NCBI RefSeq assembly: GCF_902167635.1
Contig: NZ_CABHMS010000006.1
Span: forward strand, 372,001-436,000
Source of the DNA: Chitinophaga vietnamensis
GTDB lineage: Bacteria; Bacteroidota; Bacteroidia; Chitinophagales; Chitinophagaceae
Length of the DNA: 64,000 nucleotides
Reading direction: 5' to 3'
Below are positions 16,312-26,094 of this stretch, in pieces. A program made the position numbers and the translations under genes. A model generated the notes under the pieces. It did not search any database. It was not told the DNA's origin and saw nothing but the letters and a program-made list of their open reading frames with translations. Numbering within the stretch: position 1 is the stretch's first letter; every line of letters starts with the position of its first letter.

Positions 16312-18051
16312 ATGGCTTTTGAAATTAAAAAACAGGGAAAGGTCTATGATGTTTGTATTGTTGGTTCCGGCGCCGGTGGCGGTATGGCAGCCAAAATATT
16401 ATCTGAAGCCGGTCTCAAAGTAGCGCTCCTGGAAGCGGGGCCTAAATATGATCCGGCAGATCCGGAGCAGGCCACGCAGCTCAAGTGGCCCTATGAATCG
16501 CCCAGAAGAGGCGCCAGCACTACCCGCCCCTTCGGCGACTTCGACGCCGCCTATGGCGGATGGGAGATTAACGGTGAACCATATACGAAAAAGAACGGCA
16601 CCGAATTCGACTGGTTCCGCTCCCGCATGCTGGGCGGCCGCACTAACCACTGGGGGCGCATCTCCCTGCGTTTTGGCCCGCGCGACTTCAAACATAAAAG
16701 TTATGATGGCCTCGGCGACGACTGGCCGATCTCCTACGAGGACGTAGCGCCTTTCTACGACCGTGTTGATAAGATGATCGGCGTTTTCGGCACCAGAGAA
16801 AATATACCTAACGAACCCGATGGATTCTTCCTCCCTCCTCCCAAACCCAGGCTCCATGAGCTGATGATGCAGAAAGCCGCTACCAAACTGGGGATCCCCA
16901 TGATCCCTTCCAGGCTCTCCATCCTCACCCGCTCTGTTAATAAAGACCGCAGCCCCTGCTTCTATTGCAGCCAGTGTAACCGCGGATGTACTGTTTATGG
17001 CGACTTCTCCTCTTCTTCTGTACTGGTAAAACCAGCCATGAAAAACGGCCACGTAGACCTCTACACCAATGCCATGGCCCGCGAAGTGCTTACAGACAAT
17101 AACGGAAAAGCCACAGGCGTACTGTATGTAGATAAAAATGATCTGCAGGAATATGCGGTGAATGCAAAAGTTGTGGTGCTCGCCGCCAGCGCCTGCGAAT
17201 CTGCCAGGCTGCTGCTCAACTCCAAGTCGGCACAGCACCCGAACGGTCTTGCCAACTCAAGTGGCGTAGTAGGCAAATACCTGCACGACTCTACCGGCGC
17301 ATCCCGCTCCGGGTTTGTACCTGCGCTGATGGACCGCAAACGTTATAATGAAGATGGTACCGGTGGCATGCACCTGTACATTCCCTGGTGGGGCGACAAC
17401 AAAAAACTCGACTTCCCCCGCGGATACCACGTGGAAGTAGGTGGCGGCCTGCATATGCCCGGCTATGGCTTCGGTTTCGGTATAGAACATAGCAACGGCA
17501 AATATCCCGGTCGCGATGGCAAGCCTAAAAAAGCCGGTGGCTATGGCGCTTCGCTGAAAGATGACTACCGCCGCTTCTATGGCGCCCAGGTGGGCTTTGC
17601 CGGTCGTGGTGAATGTATCGCACGTGAAGAAAACTATTGCGAAATAGATCCTAACGTAGTAGACAAATGGGGTATCCCGGTACTGCGTTTCAACTACACC
17701 TGGACCGATCACGAGATCAAACAGGCGAAACACATGCAGGATGTTTTTGAACAGCTCATCGTGGAAATGGGCGGCGTACCCAATGGCGCCAAACCCGGTG
17801 CAGACACGAACTACGGGCTGGAGAACCCGGGCCGCATCATCCATGAAGTAGGTACTACCCGCATGGGCGATGATCCTAAAAAATCTGTTCTCAATAAATT
17901 CAACCAGGCGCACGAAGTAAAAAATCTCTTCGTGGTAGATGGCGGAGCTTTTGTTTCCCAGGCAGATAAAAATCCTACCTGGACCATCCTCGCCCTTTCC
18001 CTGCGCGCATCTGAATACATTGTAGATCAATTGAAGAAACAAAATATTTGA
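16312..18051 (+). CDS. GMC-family oxidoreductase, large subunit of a sugar/glycoside dehydrogenase
   Basis: A 579-residue flavoprotein. The FAD motif [17 protein letters not shown] is at residues 18-34. Other family regions include LGGRTNHWG and the C-terminal [12 protein letters not shown] and [12 protein letters not shown], which hold the catalytic His/Asn region. Four cysteines at 216, 219, 222 and 226 ([11 protein letters not shown]) could bind an Fe-S cluster as in FAD-dependent glucose dehydrogenases. No signal peptide is seen; the partner protein encoded next has a Tat/lipoprotein signal and could carry it across the membrane. Homologs with such partners oxidise sugars or glycosides, often at C-3. 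The substrate here is inferred only. Confidence 0.88.
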   Translation: MAFEIKKQGKVYDVCIVGSGAGGGMAAKILSEAGLKVALLEAGPKYDPADPEQATQLKWPYESPRRGASTTRPFGDFDAAYGGWEINGEPYTKKNGTEFDWFRSRMLGGRTNHWGRISLRFGPRDFKHKSYDGLGDDWPISYEDVAPFYDRVDKMIGVFGTRENIPNEPDGFFLPPPKPRLHELMMQKAATKLGIPMIPSRLSILTRSVNKDRSPCFYCSQCNRGCTVYGDFSSSSVLVKPAMKNGHVDLYTNAMAREVLTDNNGKATGVLYVDKNDLQEYAVNAKVVVLAASACESARLLLNSKSAQHPNGLANSSGVVGKYLHDSTGASRSGFVPALMDRKRYNEDGTGGMHLYIPWWGDNKKLDFPRGYHVEVGGGLHMPGYGFGFGIEHSNGKYPGRDGKPKKAGGYGASLKDDYRRFYGAQVGFAGRGECIAREENYCEIDPNVVDKWGIPVLRFNYTWTDHEIKQAKHMQDVFEQLIVEMGGVPNGAKPGADTNYGLENPGRIIHEVGTTRMGDDPKKSVLNKFNQAHEVKNLFVVDGGAFVSQADKNPTWTILALSLRASEYIVDQLKKQNI

Positions 18052-18114
18052 TAATTACGGATTACGAATTAAGAATTACGCGTTTCGTAATTCTTAATTC
18101 GTAATCCGTAATTA
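18052..18114. repeat. 29-bp-arm palindrome abutting the GMC stop codon
   Basis: The arms 18052-18080 and 18086-18114 are perfect reverse complements with loop CGTTT. The repeat begins at the base after the TGA of the GMC gene. The word GAATTAAGAATTACG (18066-18080) recurs exactly at 30928-30942 in the second copy of this family, which also directly follows a TGA stop. Confidence 0.9.
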
Positions 18115-18139
18115 AAAACCCAAATAAAAACACCTTATC

Positions 18140-18832
18140 ATGGATAGAAGAGAGTCGCTCAGGGCGCTTGCACTGGGAACCTTATCTGTAAGTGCCATTA
18201 TATCCGCCACTGGCTGCGATGATAAAAAAGAAGCCGGTAAAAAAGAAGGTAGCGCCGGAAGCGGCGCTGGATACGGCCGCACAGCCGATGAAGTACTGCG
18301 GGATAAAAAGCTGAACGATGAAAAATTCTTCACCGACCAGGAGATGAAAACGATCACGGTATTGGCAGATATCATCATTCCGGCAGATGAACATTCCGGC
18401 AGCGCCTCTGATGCCGGCGTTCCGGCATTCATAGAGTTTATCGTGAAAGACAAGCCCGAACATCAGCTGCCGATGCGCGGCGGCCTGCGCTGGCTCGATG
18501 TTCAGTGCGCCAAACGTTTCCATAAATCATTCACCGAATGCAGTAACCAGCAGCGTACAGAAGTGGTAGACCTCATCGCCTACCCCGAACAGGCAGCACC
18601 TGAAAACAGCCAGGGCGTTGCTTTCTTCAACCTGATGCGCAACCTCACTGCCACCGGATTTTTTACCAGTAAGATCGGCATCAAAGACCTCGGTTACGTA
18701 GGTAACACGCCCAACGAATGGGACGGCGTGCCCGCAGATGTGTTGAAACAATACAACCTGGCCTACGACGAAAAAACATTGCAGCAATGTTTGAAGATCG
18801 AAGACCGCGGCAAGCTGATGACCTGGGACTAA
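18140..18832 (+). CDS. gluconate 2-dehydrogenase subunit 3 family protein (small subunit)
   Basis: A 230-residue protein. The N terminus has twin arginines (MDRRESLRAL), a hydrophobic stretch and a lipobox-like SATGC near residue 28, then a charged Lys/Gly/Ser linker. The domain (residues 62-215) begins FFTDQEMKTITVLADIIIPAD, the hallmark of this family. Small subunits of this type chaperone, export and complete GMC dehydrogenases. It follows the GMC gene with only the palindrome between, and precedes the Gfo/Idh/MocA gene by 45 bases. All three are probably one operon. Confidence 0.88.
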   Translation: MDRRESLRALALGTLSVSAIISATGCDDKKEAGKKEGSAGSGAGYGRTADEVLRDKKLNDEKFFTDQEMKTITVLADIIIPADEHSGSASDAGVPAFIEFIVKDKPEHQLPMRGGLRWLDVQCAKRFHKSFTECSNQQRTEVVDLIAYPEQAAPENSQGVAFFNLMRNLTATGFFTSKIGIKDLGYVGNTPNEWDGVPADVLKQYNLAYDEKTLQQCLKIEDRGKLMTWD

Positions 18833-18877
18833 CGCAAACAACCACTATTTATATCTCATTAAAAACTATTCATTCTC

Positions 18878-20332
18878 ATGGCACCAGAAAAAAAGAATGA
18901 AGGGAACCAGGTTTCCAGGAGATCATTCCTGCGAAACGGCGCACTGGCCGCCGCTGGCTTCATGATCGTTCCACGTCACGTTTTAGGCAGAGGCTTCACA
19001 GCCCCCAGCGACCGCCTGCGCGTAGCAGGGATCGGTGTGGGTGGTAAAGGCTATAGCGATCTTACCGGCTTCTCCGAAGGCCCTGCTGATATCAATTTCC
19101 TCTGCGATGTGGATACCCGCCGCGCCGCAGATGCTGTAAAGAAATTCCCGAAAGCGAAGTTCTATACCGATTTCCGGGAGATGCTCGAAAAAGAACACAA
19201 GAATATCGATGCAGTATCTGTATCCACCCCCGACCATCAGCATGCTGTTGCCGCTATGGCCGCCATGCAGCTGGGCAAACATGTGTATGTACAGAAACCG
19301 CTTACGCACGATATCTACGAAGCGCGCATGCTAACGGAAGCGGCTAAACGCTACAAGGTAGTGACCCAGATGGGCAACCAGGGCGCTTCCGGCGACGGCG
19401 TACGTCAGCTCATGGAATGGTACAATGCCGGCATCATTGGCGATGTACACACCGTGTACGTTTGGACTGACCGTCCCGTGTGGCCGCAAGGCATTGCCTG
19501 GCCCAACACTTCCGCTCCTGTTCCCAAAGAACTCAACTGGGACCTCTGGCTCGGTACCGCGCCAAAAAAAGATTATGTAGACAACCTCGTGCCCTTCAAC
19601 TGGCGCGGCTGGTGGGATTACGGCACCGGCGCCCTCGGCGATATGGGCTGCCACCTCATAGAACCTCCTTTCCGTGTGCTCGGCCTGGGCTACCCCACTT
19701 CCGTGGAATGCAGCGTGGGCAGCGTGTACGTAGGTGAATTCAAACGTGGCTACTTCCCCGACAGCTGTCCTCCTTCTTCACATGTGATCATGAAATTCCC
19801 GGGTAAAAACGGAAAAGAAGTGACCATGCACTGGATGGATGGCGGCATACAGCCGGAACGCCCCGAAGAACTCGCACCCAATGAAAGAATGGGCGACGGC
19901 GGCAACGGCGTTATCTTCATCGGTACAAAAGGCAAGATGATGTGCGGCACCTACGGTATGTATCCTACCTTGCTGCCCACTTCCCGCACAAAAGAAGTGA
20001 ATGTGCCGCAAACCATTGCCCGCGTGCCGGAAGGCCACTACGTGCAATGGGTGAACGCCGCGATCGCAGGGCATAACAGCGCGAAACACAAAGCGCTCAG
20101 CTCTCCGTTTGATATCGCTGGGCCGCTCACAGAGTCTATCCTGATGGGTAACCTCGCCATCCGCAGCTATGATGTGCGCACACCGAAACCTAACAAACCG
20201 GATGCTTTCGATTATCCGGGCCGCTACCTGAAACTATTGTGGGACGGGCCTAACATGAAGATCACCAACTTCGACGCAGCTAACCAATTCGTGAAACGCA
20301 AGTACCGCGATGGCTGGTCGCTCGGCGTATAA
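18878..20332 (+). CDS. Gfo/Idh/MocA family oxidoreductase, Tat-exported
   Basis: A 484-residue NAD(P)-fold protein. A Tat signal (SRRSFLRNGALAAAGFMIV, residues 13-31) is followed by the Rossmann region (RVAGIGVGGKGYSDL) and the family motif YVQKPLTHD near residue 147 (in place of the usual EKP). The C-terminal domain includes WRGWWDYGTGALGDMGCHL. Exported members of this family occur in Bacteroidota with sugar isomerases and GMC dehydrogenases and act on 3-keto-sugars or glycosides, using tightly bound cofactor. That role is inferred from context. A strong terminator follows at 20336-20371. Confidence 0.9.
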   Translation: MAPEKKNEGNQVSRRSFLRNGALAAAGFMIVPRHVLGRGFTAPSDRLRVAGIGVGGKGYSDLTGFSEGPADINFLCDVDTRRAADAVKKFPKAKFYTDFREMLEKEHKNIDAVSVSTPDHQHAVAAMAAMQLGKHVYVQKPLTHDIYEARMLTEAAKRYKVVTQMGNQGASGDGVRQLMEWYNAGIIGDVHTVYVWTDRPVWPQGIAWPNTSAPVPKELNWDLWLGTAPKKDYVDNLVPFNWRGWWDYGTGALGDMGCHLIEPPFRVLGLGYPTSVECSVGSVYVGEFKRGYFPDSCPPSSHVIMKFPGKNGKEVTMHWMDGGIQPERPEELAPNERMGDGGNGVIFIGTKGKMMCGTYGMYPTLLPTSRTKEVNVPQTIARVPEGHYVQWVNAAIAGHNSAKHKALSSPFDIAGPLTESILMGNLAIRSYDVRTPKPNKPDAFDYPGRYLKLLWDGPNMKITNFDAANQFVKRKYRDGWSLGV

Positions 20333-20335
20333 GCT

Positions 20336-20371
20336 AAAAAAAAGGACCACCGGGCGGTGGTCCTTTTTTTT
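20336..20371. terminator. bidirectional rho-independent terminator
   Basis: AAAAAAAAGGACCACC (20336-20351) pairs with GGTGGTCCTTTTTTTT (20356-20371), loop GGGC. It serves the Gfo/Idh/MocA operon on the plus strand and the SusCD operon on the minus strand; its last bases overlap the susD-type stop codon. Confidence 0.92.
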
Positions 20372-22112
20372 ATTTGTAAGGTGCATTCTGGTCGAGATTA
20401 CTATTCTTCCTGATCTCCGCCACCGGTATCGGTAGCAAATATTTTGAAGAATCATAACTGCGATCCTGCATATTGAATACATGATATACAAACGGATGGC
20501 CCGCCACCATGGAACCTAATACCTCTATGCCCTGGGCTGGCTGGTTGAAGAGAAAGGCAGAGCCATTCCATCTCCGTACATCAAAAAAGCGGTGCTCTTC
20601 AAACGCAAGCTCATAGCGCCTTTCATAACGATAGATATCCCACAGCGCCGCGCCGGTAGCAGTAGTAGCAGGCATTCCTGCACGGGTACGTACCTGGTTG
20701 ATGCGGGTAATGGCATTTGCTTCATCGCCCAACAGCAAACTGGCTTCTGCATAGTTCAGCAACACTTCTGCATAACGGAAAAATATCCAGGACTGATCTC
20801 CGGAGAAGAATTGCGCATCCAGTGTTTTGTCCATGAACTTACGGATATAGTAACCAGAGAAAGTGCCATTCCAGTTTTCGATGGTGCTGTTCCGCGTATC
20901 GAGGCCCCAGATGCTGTCTTTGCCATTGGGCGACTCATATTTACCGGTTTGGATGATGCCCACAGGATCAGCCTGTGCAGCATCCGCCGGGCGGGCTTTC
21001 CATTTGGCGCCATCATAGAGGATGGTAGCGTAGAAACGTGGATCGCGGTTTGCGTAGGGCGCTTTCGCTTTTGCAGGATCATTCCATGAAAACGGCGTAC
21101 CGTCTTTCATCTGGTAACCAGTCACGAAGTTTTCCAAAGGCACATTGCCTCCCCAGTTGTGATAACCGTTAGGACCATTGTAGAGGTCATGACGGGTACC
21201 GAGCAAGGCTTTATCATACAGTTTCACGAAGATCATCTCCACATTATCCTTATCTAAAAATACGCGCGCGTAGTTATCAGCAGCGGAATCAGTAGGATGA
21301 TACAGCGCATAACGGCCCATCCTGATGATGCTGTCCGCAGCGGCGCGGGCCAGTGTGGCGTATTGTACGGTTTTGTTGGAGCCATTGCCCATCAGGGTAT
21401 CAGCGCCGGTGTTGAAAGAAGCGCTGGCAGCGTATAACATCATACGCGATTTCAGTGCAAATGCAGCGGCGCGTGTGAGACGGCCTTTGCTGCCGATATC
21501 GCTATAGCTGTCTGGCAACAGCGCGGCGGCGCTGTCGCACTCCTGCCCGATGAAGTCCACACACCTGCTGAAAGAAGCGCGCCTTACATTTCCATAATCG
21601 CTGTGCTCACCATTAAGATTGAAGGTGTAAGTGATCAAAGGCACGCCACCAAAGTATTTCACGAGCATATGATAATACCAGGCGCGCATGAAATGTACTT
21701 CTCCTTTCATTCTTTTCAGCGCATCAGGATTGATCCCTTTTACAGAATCTATCTTTTCGAAGAACATGTTACAATTACGGATCACTTTGTAGTGACCTCC
21801 CCAGCGGCTGAAATCTCCCAATGCGCCGAAGTCGTCAGGTGTAACATTGCCCTGCACCACGCGGGAGGTGTTGTAGTCGTGGATAAAGCGGCTTTCGTCC
21901 GACATCGATGATAGCATTACTTCTCCAAAGCCGGGCCGCATCTGTGCGTACATATCGTTTACGAATGCCTGTATCAGGCCCTGGTCTTTCCACACATCCT
22001 GTTCACTGAACTGGTCCAGCGGCTTTTTGTCGAGGAAGTCTTTATTACAGGCCGCCATACCGCACATTAACAGGGCGCCCGCCATATATTTTATAAGCGT
22101 ATTTTTTTTCAT
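20370..22112 (-). CDS. SusD/RagB family nutrient-binding outer-membrane lipoprotein
   Basis: A 580-residue lipoprotein; the signal peptide ends in the lipobox MAAC near residue 22. The N terminus CNKDFLDKKPLDQFSEQDVW is typical of SusD. The helical TPR-like core and a C-terminal region with RYAEVLLNYAEASLLLGD and RYERRYELAFEEHRFFDVRRW match RagB/SusD domains. It binds glycans at the cell surface and acts as lid of the SusC-like pore encoded 10 bases upstream. No glycoside hydrolase lies next to it, so the ligand cannot be told. Confidence 0.95.
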   Translation of the reverse strand: MKKNTLIKYMAGALLMCGMAACNKDFLDKKPLDQFSEQDVWKDQGLIQAFVNDMYAQMRPGFGEVMLSSMSDESRFIHDYNTSRVVQGNVTPDDFGALGDFSRWGGHYKVIRNCNMFFEKIDSVKGINPDALKRMKGEVHFMRAWYYHMLVKYFGGVPLITYTFNLNGEHSDYGNVRRASFSRCVDFIGQECDSAAALLPDSYSDIGSKGRLTRAAAFALKSRMMLYAASASFNTGADTLMGNGSNKTVQYATLARAAADSIIRMGRYALYHPTDSAADNYARVFLDKDNVEMIFVKLYDKALLGTRHDLYNGPNGYHNWGGNVPLENFVTGYQMKDGTPFSWNDPAKAKAPYANRDPRFYATILYDGAKWKARPADAAQADPVGIIQTGKYESPNGKDSIWGLDTRNSTIENWNGTFSGYYIRKFMDKTLDAQFFSGDQSWIFFRYAEVLLNYAEASLLLGDEANAITRINQVRTRAGMPATTATGAALWDIYRYERRYELAFEEHRFFDVRRWNGSAFLFNQPAQGIEVLGSMVAGHPFVYHVFNMQDRSYDSSKYLLPIPVAEIRKNSNLDQNAPYK

Positions 22113-22122
22113 GGCTCGATGA

Positions 22123-25100
22123 TTAGAAGGTTATGTTTAATCCCACGTTATAGATCTTCGTTTGCGGATAGTACTGGCCGCTGCCCTGAGGCGCTTCCGG
22201 ATCGAAGATCTTCACTTTATCGATGGTGAGCAGGTTCTGGCCGCTCACATATACGCGGAAGTCCTGGATGCCTACGCGTTTGCAGAGTGCTGACGGAATG
22301 TTGTATCCGATATCCAGTGTTTTAAGACGAGCATAGTTGGTATTCCAGTACCAGAAAGTGTTCTGTCGGTTTACCCAATACTCACGGTCACGGTCATACG
22401 CTCTTGGCCAGCTGGCGTCGGTGTGGGTGGGCGTCCAGCGGTCTTTTACAAATGCGTCGGGGAAGTTGCCTATCAAACCGGATTCTGTGCGGATATACTG
22501 GCTGGCGCCGGCAGCTCCTTGCCACAGCATGGTGAAGTCGAAGTTCTTGTATTTAGCGGTAAGCGTAAGACCGAAGATCCAGGTAGGATACTGTGTGCGG
22601 TCTATTCTCACGCGGTCCAGATCATCGATCTTTCCATCTCCGTTCACATCTGCAAAGATGATATCTCCCGGACGTGCGCCAGAGATGTGCGGTGTTTTAT
22701 TCACCTGGTCCTGATCTTTGAAGATGCCCACTGCTTCCCAGTACAGTGGCGCTTCGATCTGCTTGCCGGTAGCTTGCTGCCATGCAGGCACATTCGGCTG
22801 TTCTGCCCAGTAGAGTATCTTGTTTTTCGCACGGGTAACAGTTCCTGTTACCTCGTAGTGGAATTTCCTGATATCATTTTTATGACTCATCACCAGGTCA
22901 AAGCCCTGGTTTTGTACGCGGCCAATATTTTCATCGGGCAGCGTAATACCGGTGTAATCGGGCACCTGCGCATTACGCGGGATGAGGATGTTGGAACGGC
23001 GGGAGTAAAAATAATCTGCTTCGATGGAGAGTTTATCTTTAAACAATTTCGCTTCGATACCTGCATCGTAGTTATTCGCTACTTCCCAGGTGATGTTTGG
23101 ATTGGGCGTACGCACCTGGTACAACGTTTTGTTGAGGTCTGTACCAAACATCACACCGCCGCCGCTCAGCGCATAGGTAGTGATGTACTGGAAATTGGGT
23201 ATCTGGTCGTTACCCATCTGGCCCCATGAGGCGCGTACTTTAAAGTAGCTGACAGTGGGAATATTTTCTTTCCAGAAATTTTCGTTAGACAGCACCCATC
23301 CTGCGGAAGCGCCGGGGAAGAAGCCATAGCGGTGATTGCTGGGGAAGTTCTGCGAACCGTCGTAGCGACCGTTGAAATCAAAGAGGTATGTTTCCTTGTA
23401 GTTATAAGATACACGGCCGAAATAGTTGCGGCGGGCATATTCAATACCGGAACCGCTGTTATCTTTTTCTCTGTCGCCGCCAACAGACAGCTGATCCAGC
23501 TTATCGGAGATGAAGTACTTACGGCTGGCGGCGAAGTTGTCGCCTTTGATATTGTTCTGTTCTACTGCGAGGAACCCGCTGAAGTTATGTTTGCCGAAAG
23601 ACTTTACATAGTTCAGTTTGAGGTTGACGGTAGAGCTCCTGTTAGAGAAGAAGGCTTCGTTAAGCTGTGGCGCGCTCACCCCTCTGGACGCGGGATTCAG
23701 CTTATGCGCAGAAGGATCGTTGGGATCGAGGGTATAGAGTGTCCAGGGCTTCACGAAGTTCTTCTGGAAGTCGAAGTTCTGATCGTAAGCGAAGCTACCA
23801 TCTACAAACATCCCTTGTACCCATGGGATATTGATCACTGCGGAGAAGGTTCCGTTCACGACGTAGTTTTTATCGAACGTGTAGCCGATAGCGTTAGTAC
23901 CGGTTACAACGGGGTTGTCGCCGTATTCGATATCCGGGCCGGGCAAACCATTAGGCCAGATGGCATTTTCGGTAGGGCGGCCGCGCATCAGCGCACGGAA
24001 GATAGAGCTGGCGCTGCGTGGCGGGAAGTTCCTGTTTTCTAGACGGCCGGCCAGATCGAAGCGCAGGCGGATATTGTCGGTCACCACTGCATCCAGGTTG
24101 GCGCGCACGTTTTGTTGACGATAGTTGGTAGCGCTGTTCTTATACAAGCCATCCTGGAACAGCGATCCGAGCGATACATAGTAAGTCATTTTTTCGGAGC
24201 CGCCACTCAGCGAGAGGTCATGCCTGTTTTGCAGCGATATCTTTTTGATCACGGCATCATACCAGTTGGTGTTAGGGTAGAGCCATGGATCGGACCCATC
24301 GCCGAACTTTTTGATCTGGTCGGGCGTATAGCGCGGGTTATCGCCACCATACTGCAGTATTTCGTTCACCACCTGCGCATACGTAGGCGCATCGGCCATT
24401 TTAGGCAAACGGGTAGGTGTTACGAACGACTGGTTAAAGCCATAGCGCAGCGTGGGCTTGCCGCCTTTACCGCGTTTGGTGGTAACGAGGATAACGCCGT
24501 TGGCCGCGCGGGAGCCATAGATGGCGGCGGCGGCATCTTTCAGGATGGACACGCTTTCGATGTCATTCGGGTTCATGCGGTCGAAGCCATCTCTGGGAAA
24601 ACCGTCTATCACCACCAGCGGGTCGCTGTTGCCCAGCGTGCTGCGGCCACGGATGAAGATCTTGGAGCCATCATAACCGGGCTCACCGCTTTGGTTCACC
24701 GCAATGATACCGGGAATGCGGCCCACCAGCGAGTTTGAAATGTTGACGTTAGGCGATTGCTGCAGCTCGGAACCCTTTACCATGGATACTGCGCCGGTTT
24801 TGGTCACTTTCTTCTGCGTACCATAACCAACAACTACATACTCATCCAATGTTTTCTGGTTTTCTTTCATCACAATGATGATACTGCTGCGTCCATCTAC
24901 TTTTACTTCCTGCGAGTCGAAGCCGATGTACTGAAAAACAAGTACAGCGTCTTTACTTACATCTGTGATCGTGTAGTCGCCTTTAGCATCGGTAGTAGCT
25001 CCTTTCTTGGAGTCTTTCACCAATACAGTCACACCAGGCAAGGGATTGCCATTCAGATCTTTTACTTTTCCCTTGACGGTGATATGGGCTTGTTGCCAGA

Positions 25101-25188
25101 CGGTGGGCAACGAAGGATTGGCGCTGAGCGGGTGAGCGCTCGCCAGAAGACATAGCAAAGCTATCGCCTTCCCATAACGTGGAACCAT
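22123..25188 (-). CDS. SusC/RagA family TonB-dependent outer-membrane transporter
   Basis: A 1021-residue protein. The signal peptide (about residues 1-23) is followed by a carboxypeptidase-like regulatory domain (ITVKGKVKDLNGNPLPGVTV), a TonB-box region (YVVVGYGTQKK), a plug (VSILKDAAAAIYGSRAANGV) and a 22-strand barrel that ends KIYNVGLNITF. Oligosaccharides or glycosides are imported with the SusD-like partner downstream. No anti-sigma or hybrid two-component regulator is adjacent, and the N terminus lacks a signalling (STN) domain. The start at ATG 25188 is preceded by a 261-base AT-rich regulatory gap. Confidence 0.95.
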   Translation of the reverse strand: MVPRYGKAIALLCLLASAHPLSANPSLPTVWQQAHITVKGKVKDLNGNPLPGVTVLVKDSKKGATTDAKGDYTITDVSKDAVLVFQYIGFDSQEVKVDGRSSIIIVMKENQKTLDEYVVVGYGTQKKVTKTGAVSMVKGSELQQSPNVNISNSLVGRIPGIIAVNQSGEPGYDGSKIFIRGRSTLGNSDPLVVIDGFPRDGFDRMNPNDIESVSILKDAAAAIYGSRAANGVILVTTKRGKGGKPTLRYGFNQSFVTPTRLPKMADAPTYAQVVNEILQYGGDNPRYTPDQIKKFGDGSDPWLYPNTNWYDAVIKKISLQNRHDLSLSGGSEKMTYYVSLGSLFQDGLYKNSATNYRQQNVRANLDAVVTDNIRLRFDLAGRLENRNFPPRSASSIFRALMRGRPTENAIWPNGLPGPDIEYGDNPVVTGTNAIGYTFDKNYVVNGTFSAVINIPWVQGMFVDGSFAYDQNFDFQKNFVKPWTLYTLDPNDPSAHKLNPASRGVSAPQLNEAFFSNRSSTVNLKLNYVKSFGKHNFSGFLAVEQNNIKGDNFAASRKYFISDKLDQLSVGGDREKDNSGSGIEYARRNYFGRVSYNYKETYLFDFNGRYDGSQNFPSNHRYGFFPGASAGWVLSNENFWKENIPTVSYFKVRASWGQMGNDQIPNFQYITTYALSGGGVMFGTDLNKTLYQVRTPNPNITWEVANNYDAGIEAKLFKDKLSIEADYFYSRRSNILIPRNAQVPDYTGITLPDENIGRVQNQGFDLVMSHKNDIRKFHYEVTGTVTRAKNKILYWAEQPNVPAWQQATGKQIEAPLYWEAVGIFKDQDQVNKTPHISGARPGDIIFADVNGDGKIDDLDRVRIDRTQYPTWIFGLTLTAKYKNFDFTMLWQGAAGASQYIRTESGLIGNFPDAFVKDRWTPTHTDASWPRAYDRDREYWVNRQNTFWYWNTNYARLKTLDIGYNIPSALCKRVGIQDFRVYVSGQNLLTIDKVKIFDPEAPQGSGQYYPQTKIYNVGLNITF

Positions 25189-25449
25189 AGTGCGTAGAAT
25201 TTGGGTTGATAATATCAGTTTTTACAATATCAGTTTTTCGTTGGATAGCCTCTTTTCATCGCTTAACGGGCTTATCACATCTATCAGCCAATTTATTCAC
25301 AAAATCATTAATTATTTTCTAAAAATAAGCGTATTTCAAACCCGTTTTTTAAAAAAACATATAATATAAAAGAAGTATTTAAAAAGACGGGGGTTTTCGC
25401 ATAATTTTATAGTTATCAGCGTTATTTATCAAAGCCCTTCCCCCGGTTT
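25189..25449. promoter_or_regulatory. divergent intergenic region upstream of susC-type gene, with direct repeat
   Basis: An AT-rich region between divergent genes. AATATCAGTTTTT occurs twice in tandem (25211-25223 and 25226-25238, period 15), 23-50 bases before the SusC start, so it lies in the leader or promoter of that operon. The spacing of about 1.5 helical turns could suit a dimeric regulator, but none is known. I see no ORF of note in this gap. Confidence 0.4.
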
Positions 25450-26094
25450 ATGAAAAGCTTATACTACCTTGGAACCATCTTGCTCTCATGTCTGCTGCTA
25501 TTCTCCTGCAGCAAGGAAATGAGCAGGGAAGGTACAGGTCCGGTAAGCACCTGCGATTACGCTCCTTACACGCAAGGCTCTACTTTCACTTATCTCAATT
25601 TCAATCAGGCAAAAGATTCCGCCACCTACACGCTTACGGTTGATGGAGATACGACTATCAACGGAAATGTGTATAAAAAACTGCGGGACGACAGTGTGTT
25701 CATGTGCTCCGGCTGCAAAGACGGCACCTATTCGCAAGTGGCCAGCATCATGAGTTTCCAGGGATTTAAAGCCAGTGATCTCCGCCTCAATTATCTGAAA
25801 GATTTTCTTCCTGCGGGCAGCGTCTGGAAAGACACCATCACCGCCAGCAACGGTACTATCGCTACCACCGGCGTGTTGCAATATACCATCCTCGGCAAGG
25901 GCGCAGGCAAAACGGTTAACGGTAAAGCCTATACGGACGTGATCACCGTACAGATGGAAGCCGCTGCCATAGTGGGTGGCAACCCGGTACCTGTGGGCAT
26001 ACTCTCCACCAGCTACTATGCAAAGGGTGTGGGCCTCATCGAAGCCGACCAGGCGCAGGACACCACCATCCTGCTCTCCTACCGCATCAATTAA
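25450..26094 (+). CDS. hypothetical lipoprotein
   Basis: A 214-residue protein with a lipoprotein signal (LLFSC, Cys near residue 20). The mature part begins with a Ser/Glu-rich linker, then a predicted all-beta domain with YAPYTQGSTFTYLNF and TYTLTVDGDTTINGNVYKK. A FMCSGC pair lies near residue 82. This style of domain, a property strand followed by a TINGKxYxK motif, is frequent in uncharacterised Bacteroidota surface proteins. Its function is unknown. It overlaps the convergent carboxypeptidase gene by four bases. Confidence 0.75.
   Translation: MKSLYYLGTILLSCLLLFSCSKEMSREGTGPVSTCDYAPYTQGSTFTYLNFNQAKDSATYTLTVDGDTTINGNVYKKLRDDSVFMCSGCKDGTYSQVASIMSFQGFKASDLRLNYLKDFLPAGSVWKDTITASNGTIATTGVLQYTILGKGAGKTVNGKAYTDVITVQMEAAAIVGGNPVPVGILSTSYYAKGVGLIEADQAQDTTILLSYRIN

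Noticed and set aside
18140-18832. True gluconate 2-dehydrogenase subunit
   Set aside because: The family name is generic; the partner and context point to a sugar or glycoside dehydrogenase, so gluconate is not assumed as substrate.
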